Assembly (NCBI GenBank): GCA_963705155.1
Contig: CAVPJC010000012.1
Location: 1-64,000, forward strand
Length of the DNA stretch: 64,000 nucleotides
Source of the DNA: CAVPJC01 sp963705155
Lineage (GTDB): Bacteria > Chloroflexota > Anaerolineae > Anaerolineales > UBA4823
Direction: 5' to 3'
A program made the translations under genes and the position numbers. Numbering within the stretch: position 1 is the stretch's first letter; every line of letters starts with the position of its first letter. The notes under the pieces are model-generated. The model was not told the origin of the DNA. It worked only from the letters and a program-made list of their open reading frames with translations, and did no database searches. This document shows, in pieces, positions 55,266-64,000 of this stretch.

Positions 55266-57688
55266 ACCCCCAGCCAAACATCCACCGTGTGCTCCTCCCC
55301 ATCCAGACCCGCCGGGACGACATTCCCTGCGGACGTTGTACTCAACGCGCCATCCACCAGCATGCGCACCACCCCCCGGCACACCCCCTGCGGGTTGTGC
55401 ACCCGGATATGGTAGCGCTTGCCGCGCCACCGGCGCTCCACCTTGAAACCGCTCCACGCCCGCGGGATGCATGGGTCGATGCGCAGCCCATCGTACTCCG
55501 GGCGGATGCCCAGAATCCACTGTGTGCCAGCCTGGTAGCACCACGAGGCCGTGCCCGAGAGCCACGAGTTGCGCCCCAGTCCAAACCGGGGGTGCTCGTC
55601 GCCCAGGATGTTCTGGGCATAGACATACGGCTCGCACTCGTACACCTCGATGCTCTCGTTTTTGGCTGCCGGGTTGATCTGGGCGTAGTACTCGCAGGCG
55701 CGCTCGCCGTTGCCCAGCAGAGCCTCGGCGATAACCGCCCAGGGGTTGGGATGCAGGAAGATGCCGCCGTTCTCTTTTGCCCCCGGCGGGTAGGTGGTCA
55801 CACCGCCGATGCGCGGGTCGTAGCCGTTGAAGCCCGGCGCCGAGAGCTTGATGCCGTGCCGGGTGTTCAGCCGGGCATAAACCGCATCCAGCGCCAGGCG
55901 GGCGCGCTGCGGGCTGGCAAAACCCGAGATCACCGGCCAGGTCTGCCCGTTCAGGTAGATCTGCCCGTACTGATTTACCGCTGACCCCAGCGCCTGGCCT
56001 TCGGCGTCAAAATAGCGCCGGTACCAGGCTCCATCCCAGGCGGCTGCCTCGAAGCGCCTCTGCATCTCAGCGTAAGCCGCCCGCATTTCGGCCGCCTCAC
56101 CGGCGTCGCCCAGGTAAACCAGCAGGGCTTCCATCTCGCTCAGCGCTTTGCCGTACAGGTTGGCTGTAAACAGCGACTCGGCTCCTTTTGGCAGGTTGAC
56201 CGTATCGTTCCAATCGGCATACCCCAGCAGCGGCAGGCCGTGACTGCCGGTGTCGAGGCGGGTGAAAGCCAGCCCGCGTTTCAGGTGTTCCAGAACCGTA
56301 TCACGCTCAATGGCCTGCCCCTGGCGGTCTTTGTCGTAAAACGGGATTGGTTCGTTTAAAAAGCCCCGGTCGCCGGTCTCTTTGACGTAGGCCGTCACCG
56401 CCAGCACGCACCACAGGTGGTCGTCGCTGTAATAATGCGGGCGGTCTTCCATTTCCATCGAATCGCCGGCGCTGCCTTCCAGGGTCAGCGGGTTGAACTG
56501 GTGCATGGATGAGCCGTCCCGCTTTTGGAAAGACAGCAGTGTGCACAGGAAATCCCGGGCATCCTCGGGAATGGAGGCCATCACCGCCAGCAGGTCTTGC
56601 GCTGAATCACGCACGCCGATGCCGCGTGAGCCCATCCCCAGCTGGTAGTACGAGAGATAGCGCGACCAGGTCTTGGTGACAAAGCACTGGTAGGGATTGT
56701 GCACATTGAGCATGGCGTTCATGCTGGCATCGGGCGTCTCCACCTGCAGCGCACTCAGGTAGTCGTCCCAGAAGAGGCGCAATTCTGACAGCGCCGCCTC
56801 CACCGCCTGCGGCTGGCGGTAAGTCTCGATCGTCTCCCGGGCCGCCTCCAGGCTGGCAGCCTGCCCGAGCAGCACAATCAGGTCCTGCCTCTCGCCCGGC
56901 TCCAGCACTCCCAGCGGGTGCAGCAGCGCCCCGATGTTATCACCGCGCTGCGCCTGGCTGCCGCTCAACTCGGGCTCCAGCAGGCTGAGCGGCAGGCGAA
57001 AACTGCCGTACTCGTTCTCCCCCAGGAACAGCTTGCGGTCGGTCTCGAAGGATGACGCCGGCAGGTTGGAGGTCAGGTAATTCACCTGCCGCTCTCGGTT
57101 CATAAACGGGTACTGCAGCAGGATGGTCAGGTCGCCGTCTTTCACGGCGCGGCTCTGCATGGTCTGCGGCACCCAGTCGGCGTTGGTGAACTGCTGCAGG
57201 GCGTTGGGGTGGGTGTATTCCACCAGCGGGATGGCGTCCACCTGCAGCGGCGCATCCGAGATATTGCTGATGCGCAGCGCGCGCACCTCACAGGCTGCCC
57301 CCGGCGGGACAAAGATGGTGGCCTCCGTGCGCAGCCCGAAGCCTTCCGAAAGAATCTGCATGTACCCCAGCCCCACCCGGCACTCGTAGCGTTCGGGCAG
57401 GTGCAGGGTGGGCGTGAAGAACGGCGAAAAAACCAGGTAACCATCCGCACGGTGCAGGCGCAGGTAGAGCGTCTCGCCTTTGAAATCGGAGGACGGCATC
57501 TGCTGGATGTATTTGGTGATGCGGTTGTAGGTCGGGTCGTCCTTGCAGATCAGCGCCCCGCCGGTGTGATCCACAAACCCGCCGAAGCGGCGCGTGCCGA
57601 TGTAATTGATCCACTTGACCGGCGTGCGCGGGTCGGTGATCACATATTCGCGGCGCTCATCATCGAAGTGACCGTACTGCATCGGCAT
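55253..57688 (-). CDS. GH94-type glycoside phosphorylase (cellobiose phosphorylase family)
   Basis: The 811-residue protein matches GH94 throughout: an N-terminal beta-sandwich (YGHFDDERREYVITDPRTPV, YECRVGLGYMQILSEGFGLR), helical linkers, and the (alpha/alpha)6 barrel with YYQLGMGSRGIGVRDSAQDL, SDDHLWCVLAV and the catalytic Asp region GLPLLGYADWNDTVNLP. It should split a beta-glucoside such as cellobiose or a longer cellodextrin with phosphate, giving glucose-1-phosphate. The exact substrate is open. It leads a glycosidase cluster with GH3 and GH2 genes on the same strand. The frame is intact. Confidence 0.88.
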   Translation of the reverse strand: MPMQYGHFDDERREYVITDPRTPVKWINYIGTRRFGGFVDHTGGALICKDDPTYNRITKYIQQMPSSDFKGETLYLRLHRADGYLVFSPFFTPTLHLPERYECRVGLGYMQILSEGFGLRTEATIFVPPGAACEVRALRISNISDAPLQVDAIPLVEYTHPNALQQFTNADWVPQTMQSRAVKDGDLTILLQYPFMNRERQVNYLTSNLPASSFETDRKLFLGENEYGSFRLPLSLLEPELSGSQAQRGDNIGALLHPLGVLEPGERQDLIVLLGQAASLEAARETIETYRQPQAVEAALSELRLFWDDYLSALQVETPDASMNAMLNVHNPYQCFVTKTWSRYLSYYQLGMGSRGIGVRDSAQDLLAVMASIPEDARDFLCTLLSFQKRDGSSMHQFNPLTLEGSAGDSMEMEDRPHYYSDDHLWCVLAVTAYVKETGDRGFLNEPIPFYDKDRQGQAIERDTVLEHLKRGLAFTRLDTGSHGLPLLGYADWNDTVNLPKGAESLFTANLYGKALSEMEALLVYLGDAGEAAEMRAAYAEMQRRFEAAAWDGAWYRRYFDAEGQALGSAVNQYGQIYLNGQTWPVISGFASPQRARLALDAVYARLNTRHGIKLSAPGFNGYDPRIGGVTTYPPGAKENGGIFLHPNPWAVIAEALLGNGERACEYYAQINPAAKNESIEVYECEPYVYAQNILGDEHPRFGLGRNSWLSGTASWCYQAGTQWILGIRPEYDGLRIDPCIPRAWSGFKVERRWRGKRYHIRVHNPQGVCRGVVRMLVDGALSTTSAGNVVPAGLDGEEHTVDVWLGVGAA

Positions 57689-57742
57689 CCTCGGTTAAAA
57701 GTAGCTCAAATCAGGATATTTTTGCGCTTAACCGCAATCGAT

Positions 57743-57822
57743 ATGTCGTTGCGAGGCGTTTTTTGCCGAAGCAACCTGGAGGATTGCTTCGCTCGCTGGG
57801 AAGCGCTCGTTCGCAACGACAT
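57743..57822. repeat. 80-bp inverted-repeat element
   Basis: ATGTCGTTGCGA (57743-57754) and TCGCAACGACAT (57811-57822) are perfect 12-bp terminal inverted repeats. Inside, GAAGCAACC and GGATTGCTTCGCTCGC add further symmetry. This is the widespread TTGCGA...GCAATC type of intergenic element. It lies between the GH94 and GH3 genes. A related but decayed stretch is at about 60236-60340. Confidence 0.8.
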
Positions 57823-57858
57823 ACCGTTTGGGATATGTTTAATTTCAAATGCAACAAC

Positions 57859-60132
57859 CTACTTCCCATGAACCCTGGCCAGCAGCTCATCCACCATCTC
57901 CTCAGGCGAGGTTGGCAAAGCGTTGCCCAGGAAGTTCAGAAAACCTGCCAGGGATGTGTCCATCAAAAAGTCGGTCACTTCCAACCCGATCGCACCAGTC
58001 TGACTGCCGCCAAACATAGCGCTCATCTGCTCAGACATCTGCTGATAGAGCGAGGCTAACACGCTCATCCCGCGTGGATCCTGTGTCCACTCCCGCAGGG
58101 TCGAGTCGCGGTTTAAGATGCTGGGCAGCTCAAGCGTGGATTGCAGGCTGACCGTCGTTGCACTGCGAATATCGCTGGCTGACGCCCCAATCAGGATGTC
58201 GAACTCCCCATCCTCGGTGATCCATTGTTTGTAGGCCGGGTGGTAATAGGCAAAGGCGCGGAAATCAAGGCTCACGCTCACGGTCTTGGTCTCGCCTGGC
58301 TGGAGCTCAACTTTGGCAAAGCCTTTGAGCTCTTTGGGCGGGCGGGCCAATTTTGATTTTTGATCGTGCACGTACACCTGCACCACTTCCTTGCCGGTCG
58401 TCTTGCCGGTGTTGGTCACGTCCACAGAAACGGTCAGGCCGTCCACATCCCGGAAGGTCTGGGATGAAACCCGGAGGTTATGATAATCAAAGGTGGTGTA
58501 GCTCAACCCGTAACCAAAGGGGAACAGCGTTGGCACCTTTTTGGCATCGTAGTAGCGGTACCCGATGAAAATCCCCTCGCCGTAGCGCACTGCGCCGTTT
58601 TCTCCCGGGTAGTTGATGCAGGCGGGCGTGTCTTCCAGCCTGAGCGGGAAGGTTTCCGCCAGCTTGCCCGACGGGTTGACCACCCCGAACAGCACATCGG
58701 CAATCGCCCCACCGCCGGCCTGTCCCATCATCCAGGCGTCCAGGACCGCCGCCGTTCCGTCCAGCCAGGCGCTCATCACCACCGGGGCGCCGTTATTGAG
58801 GACGACAACCGTGTCCGGTTGGACGGCGGTGACCGCTTTAATCAACGCGACCTGCTGGGTTGTCAGGTCGAGATCGGGCCGGTCAAACCCTTCCGACTCT
58901 TTGGTTGCCGGCAGGGCGATGTACAGCAGGGCTGCGTCAGCCGAGCGGGCGTTATTGCAGGCTTCGTCGATCAGCGCCTGGTCAAAACTTTCGTCGCCGC
59001 GGTAACCCTCGGCATAGCTCAGCGTGCAGTCCCCGGCCATTTTTTGCAGCTCTTCAAACGGATTGTCCAGCCGGATTGGATTGATGTGCGAGCTGCCGCC
59101 GCCCTGGTAGTAGGCTTCTTGAGCCGAGCGACCGATGACCGCCAGCCGCTTGCGGTTCTTTAAAGGTAATATCCCGTTATTTTTCAGCAAGACCATGCCT
59201 TCGGCAGCCACCCGGCGCGCCAGGGCGTGGTGCCCGGCGATATCAAATTCGCCGCCCTTTTTAGTTGCGGCGGCTTTGAATACAATCTCCAGAACCCTGC
59301 GCACCGCCTCATCCAGCACTTTTTCGTCCAGCTTGCCCGAGCGAACGGCATCCACAACGGCCTTGACCCGCCTTTCTCGCGGGCCGGGCATTTCCAGGTC
59401 CAGCCCAGCTTTCAAAGCTTCCACCCGGTCGTGAACGGCGCCCCAGTCTGACACGACAAAACCCTCGTAGCCCCACTCATCCCGGAGGATCTCCGTCAGC
59501 AGCCAGTGATTCTCAGCGGCGTACGTGCCGTTGATCTTGTTGTAAGAGCACATCACCGTCCAGGGTTTGGCTTTTTTAACCGCCGCTTCAAAGGCAGGCA
59601 GGTAAACCTCCCGCAAGGCGCGTTCATCCACTTCGGAGCTGATCGTGGAACGCTGGTATTCCTGGTTATTGGCGGCGAAATGTTTTAGCGATGTGCCCAC
59701 CCCTTTGCTTTGCACGCCCTGGATGAAGCCGGCCGCCATCTCCCCCGCCAGGTAGGGATCTTCGGAGTAGTACTCGAAATTGCGCCCGCACAGCGGGGTG
59801 CGCTTCATGTTCGCCCCGGGCCCAAGCACCACGCCCACCTGCAGGGCAATGCATTCCTCAGCGATGGCCGCGCCCACCTGGTGGACTAAATCCACATCCC
59901 AGGTGGAAGCCATGCAGGTGGCGGTTGGGAAACAGGTGGCGGGTAAGCTCGCAGTGATGAAGCTCTGGATATCTTCAACGCGCCGCACCCCATGCGGTCC
60001 ATCGGTGACCGTCATCTCGGGTACGCCCAGGCGTTCAACAGGTGTGGTCGTCCATGGACCGGCTCCGGTGCACAGGGCAGCTTTTTCTTCCAGAGACATT
60101 TTCTTGATCACATTGGTAATTTCAGACATCAT
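57859..60132 (-). CDS. bglX: GH3 beta-glucosidase
   Basis: The 757-residue enzyme has the GH3 N-terminal barrel (TVTDGPHGVRR, GPGANMKRTPLCGRNFEYYS, KHFAANNQEYQR) with the nucleophile Asp in GFVVSDWGAVHDR, the second alpha/beta domain (EGMVLLKNNGILPL) and a fibronectin-III-like C-terminal domain (VSVDVTNTGKTTGKEVVQVY). A further 75 or so residues after this are an uncommon tail. No signal peptide, so probably cytoplasmic, cutting imported beta-glucosides or xylosides. AAGGAG lies upstream. The symbol is by family only. Confidence 0.9.
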   Translation of the reverse strand: MMSEITNVIKKMSLEEKAALCTGAGPWTTTPVERLGVPEMTVTDGPHGVRRVEDIQSFITASLPATCFPTATCMASTWDVDLVHQVGAAIAEECIALQVGVVLGPGANMKRTPLCGRNFEYYSEDPYLAGEMAAGFIQGVQSKGVGTSLKHFAANNQEYQRSTISSEVDERALREVYLPAFEAAVKKAKPWTVMCSYNKINGTYAAENHWLLTEILRDEWGYEGFVVSDWGAVHDRVEALKAGLDLEMPGPRERRVKAVVDAVRSGKLDEKVLDEAVRRVLEIVFKAAATKKGGEFDIAGHHALARRVAAEGMVLLKNNGILPLKNRKRLAVIGRSAQEAYYQGGGSSHINPIRLDNPFEELQKMAGDCTLSYAEGYRGDESFDQALIDEACNNARSADAALLYIALPATKESEGFDRPDLDLTTQQVALIKAVTAVQPDTVVVLNNGAPVVMSAWLDGTAAVLDAWMMGQAGGGAIADVLFGVVNPSGKLAETFPLRLEDTPACINYPGENGAVRYGEGIFIGYRYYDAKKVPTLFPFGYGLSYTTFDYHNLRVSSQTFRDVDGLTVSVDVTNTGKTTGKEVVQVYVHDQKSKLARPPKELKGFAKVELQPGETKTVSVSLDFRAFAYYHPAYKQWITEDGEFDILIGASASDIRSATTVSLQSTLELPSILNRDSTLREWTQDPRGMSVLASLYQQMSEQMSAMFGGSQTGAIGLEVTDFLMDTSLAGFLNFLGNALPTSPEEMVDELLARVHGK

Positions 60133-60390
60133 TTACTCCTTTTTCAGGTCGTATCGAGGGATTTAAGTCATACTCCAGACCGGCGCCATCCGGCATCCGG
60201 GATTTTTATAAGAGCACCTGATAGTGAGCCTTCTGCGTGCATGTCTTTGCAAAGCAATCTCCCTGCATGCCGGAGGGCTGCTTCCCTTCGCTCCGCTCTG
60301 GGCAAGCTGCAAAATCCGCTCGCAGCGACATTGCCTGTTCTATGAAGGGCTCGGGCAGGCACAAGCGATTGGTGGGGCAATCCCAAAATA

Positions 60391-62883
60391 TTAAACAGGA
60401 GCCCGGTGCGCATAAGAATCATAGACAGAGAAAATTCGGATTTCATCTTGCGCCCGGCTCAACGTCCACCCGGCTGGCAGACGGCCCGAAATTCGTACGG
60501 TTCGCCCGGCAGGCAGGTTGAAGTAATTATCGCTGAAGACGATATCTGCGCCTGCCAGCGACACCTCCACCAGCAGCGCCAGGGCCTGCGAAGTCAGCTC
60601 AACCACCAATTCCCCGTCCTGGCTTTGCAGGTCTGGCGTGGATTGCCGGATCGGTCAGGGATAAATGCTTGATGGGCGCGAAGTGCGCGGTTTGCCGGCT
60701 GATCAACTGATCTCCCTGCCAAAGCTCGGCGACGAAAACCAGCTTGCGCAGGTTGTCGTAGGTGATGTGATTGGAAAAATCGTGCCTGCAGGCCAGCGCG
60801 GCGGCCTGCGGGGGAACTTCAACCGCTGATTGTCCGGTGGTCAGCATCTCACCTTCGAGCGTTTCCAGCGACCATTTCACGACCCCCTGCCAGGGTTCGA
60901 GCCGGTCATTGGAGACATACACCGCCTGTTCAGGCGTTTTATCTTCGATGGAAAGCAGGACGGGTGCGAAGAAGCGCCGCGCGGCGTAGTGCAATGCTTT
61001 CCAGCGCCCGAAGTAATCCAGGCTGGACCACGAGGCGACCGGCCAGCAGTCATTGAGCTGCCAGTACAGGATTCCCGCCACCCGCTGCGGGTGACGCCGC
61101 CAGTGCTCCACGCCGTAGCGGATGCCTTCCGCCTGCAGGGCCATGCTCAGGTACACCATGGAGGCAAAATCCCTGGGCAAACGGAAAGTATCCAGCATCT
61201 GACCGACCATCAGGGAATTGCCGCTGGCATTTTTCTGGTGCTGCTCCATGATGTACGAGGTCATGTTCCAATCGGCTTCGCCGGCATAGGTGCGGATGGT
61301 CGCCAGCGGCGGCAGCGCCTGGAAGCCGAACTCGCTCATGAAGCGCGGGTACTGGCCGCGGTAGGCGGTGAAAGGTTTCCGTCCGTGCCAGACATCCCAG
61401 TAATGGGCATCGCCCTGGTGTTGGCCGTTCGGATCAACAAATGGCGTACCGGAGGATGGCGAGCTGGGCCAATACGAATGGTCCGGGTCTTCAGCCTGGC
61501 ACCATGCCGGCAGGGTGTGGTGAAAAAACTGGTCATAGGCGGCTTTTAAATCCTGCAGCTCAGGCCGGTTCCAGTTCCAATCCACCCAGCCCCACTCCAT
61601 CTCGTTATTGCCGCACCACAACGCCAGGCTGGCGCGATGCCGCAGGCGGCGGACGTTCTCCACCACTTCCTGCCGGACGTTTTCCGTAAAGACCAGGTCA
61701 TCCAGCGGGTAAATGCTGCACGAGAAGATGAACTCCTGCCAGACCAGGATGCCGTACCGGTCGCACAGATCGTAAAAGCGCTCTTCTTCGTAAAACCCGC
61801 CGCCCCACACGCGCAGCATGTTCTGGTGGGTTTCAGCCGCCGAGCGGATCAGCCCAGCCAGGTATTCATCGCTGATGCGCGTGGGGAAGGAATCGGCCGG
61901 GATCCAGTTGGAGCCTTTGCTCAGGATCGGAATTCCGTTGACCACGAAGACGAAGGAGCGTCCCCACTCGTCCTGGCTCTGGCGCAGCTCGATCGTGCGC
62001 AGCCCGATCTGATACCAGCGCTGGTCAAGCAGTTCACCTATGGACCCATCTTCTCGCAGGAGCGAGATTTCCACCGGATAGAGGGGTTGTTCACCGTATC
62101 CGTTGGGCCACCAGAGCTGCGGGTCGGGAACCGGGGCTTTCAGGACCACCTCACCCTGCTCCGGTATGGCTGCTTCCTGCTTAATCACCTCTCCATTCGG
62201 GCATGTGATCGCCACAACCGCTGACAGCGGCCTATCTCCCCAATGCTCGACGGCGATGCGCGCTTCAATGGTCACGTTGCCGGCGCTGTGATCCTGCCGC
62301 AAATGCACTTCAGCCAGGCGCGCCACGCGGTAACCTTCCAGGCGGATATCCTTCCAGATGCCAACCGGCGGGAGCTGCGGACCCCAATCCCAGCCAAACT
62401 GGCAGGGGGCCTTGCGCAGGTGCGGGCCGCCGGGGATGGCCTGGGAAACCCCGGGAAGAGGGCGAACGGCCTGCTTTTCGGCGGCGTGTTTCACCGCTGA
62501 TTGAAAAGTGATGGTTAGCTCGTTTTCCCCCGGGCAGCCAGTAAGGATTTGATTTCCCATTCATACCGGCGAAACATGTTATCCGCGTGCCCCAGCTCAT
62601 GGCCGTTCAGCACGACGGTCGCCAGCGTATCCAGTCCTTCACAAACCAGGTGGATCTTTTCTTCGGCCAGGATTTCTGGAGAACAGTTAAATCGGTAGCG
62701 GTAGATCCAATCGGCCTCAGCCACCCACTGGACGCGATTCTCGTTATCGGCTGCAAAGGGATCGGGGATGCGGCCCAGGGCCAGTAAATCGGTGTGCACA
62801 CCGCCGGGGACGCTGGCAGACAGCCATTCGTCTGTGCCCGCCTGGCAAAATTCCCAGGCGCCTGCCAAAGCTTGATTTCTCAT
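60391..62883 (-). CDS. GH2 beta-mannosidase, two frameshifts
   Basis: The N-terminal frame (from ATG 62883) reads SASVPGGVHTDLLALGRIPD and YRYRFNCSPEILAEEKIHLV. An indel near 62530, beside a run of five C (62527-62531), leads to the main frame with QFGWDWGPQLPPVGIWKDIR, LRVWGGGFYEEERFYDLCDR, the acid/base Glu in LWCGNNEMEWGWVD and the nucleophile Glu in RFMSEFGFQALP. A second indel near 60645 leads to a C-terminal domain ending at 60391. About 830 residues. It releases mannose from the non-reducing ends of manno-oligosaccharides. Confidence 0.87.
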
Positions 62884-63146
62884 ACGATATTCTCCTGATG
62901 AATTTGCATAGAACTTTCAGGGACTATCCGTCAAATTCAAACCGCCTCGCAACGGGTGTGCAGCCTTTGCATCCCACCCTCTCCGTACTGCGCTGCAAGA
63001 CAGGTGAATAGACCGGCAGCCACGGCGCCCGCCCCAAGCCGACCCTGTCACTCAACACCACAACCATACTCAAGAATAAATTAAGGGTTCAGGATTCGGA
63101 GCTGCACGTATTTCGCTATGCGCCTCACATACGTGGGGCGCCACAC

Positions 63147-63971
<825 letters not shown>

Positions 63972-64000
63972 GTTGTTCAGCCTCCCGCTGATATGCATCC

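Noticed and set aside
60236..60340. Second TTGCGA-type element upstream of the GH3 gene
   Set aside because: Fragments such as GTCTTTGCAAAGCAATCTCC and CTCGCAGCGACATTG are suggestive, but no clean terminal inverted repeat can be drawn.
62884..63146. Possible RNA gene between the GH2 and ABC ATPase genes
   Set aside because: No cloverleaf, no conserved RNA motif. Only a short CCACA/TGTGG hairpin near 63151 is visible.

Overview
The window looks like a chromosomal contig from an uncultured Anaerolineae-type member of the Chloroflexota. This is inferred, not proven. The signs are moderately high G+C, lipoproteins with Pro/Thr/Ala-rich linkers after the lipobox, many sugar ABC transport and glycosidase genes, a Reg_prop sensor, and WD40 lipoproteins. 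I found no rRNA, tRNA or CRISPR array.

Layout. 1-9.4 kb: accessory chromosomal genes, mostly on the minus strand (Reg_prop sensor with a lone response regulator, GNAT, DUF1295, a HAD-ATC hydrolase fusion, a lipoprotein, an alpha/beta hydrolase, a small membrane protein). 9.5-14.3 kb: a minus-strand operon for a nucleotidyltransferase-fold protein, a HisC-like aminotransferase, an MFS exporter and an FGGY sugar kinase. 14.3-15.0 kb: a decayed GxxExxY gene between inverted copies of a short repeat. 15.0-18.6 kb: metallophosphoesterase, APC permease, GntR regulator. 18.9-31.8 kb: a tight plus-strand sugar-catabolism operon (ROK regulator, Gfo/Idh dehydrogenase, DegT aminotransferase, cupin, two FucI/AraA-type isomerase-like proteins, URO-D-family protein, complete ABC importer, PNPOx-type flavoprotein, LmbE deacetylase). 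31.8-33.5 kb: an FTR1 iron permease divergent from a DtxR-type regulator with an operator-like palindrome between them. 34.7-48.2 kb: a plus-strand phage-like module with terminase, GH25 lysozyme, LamG-SGNH protein, portal, protease, capsid and small structural genes, but no recognisable integrase, tail or replication genes. 48.2-55 kb: M23 peptidase, a secreted SMP-30-like propeller, a 14-blade WD40 lipoprotein, a CPBP protease and a tandem repeat. 55.2-64 kb: a beta-glycoside utilisation cluster (GH94 phosphorylase, GH3, GH2 beta-mannosidase) beside an oligopeptide-type ABC ATPase.

Two things cut across the window. First, a short interspersed repeat family recurs. Each copy is about three imperfect copies of a 10-mer ending in GGTTAA, in ATCTGTG, TTTGCG and TTTCGTG versions. 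About half the genes of the phage-like module have one directly upstream, often placing an AAGG core 5-9 nt before the start codon. It also precedes a host operon, flanks the GxxExxY relic in inverted orientation, and is part of a 170-bp tandem array. Second, many genes are broken by single-base indels with few nonsense changes. They are densest in 34.7-48.2 kb and absent from eleven consecutive genes at 16.1-29.0 kb. At least some lie in homopolymers, so consensus errors are likely to contribute and the broken genes should not be assumed dead.
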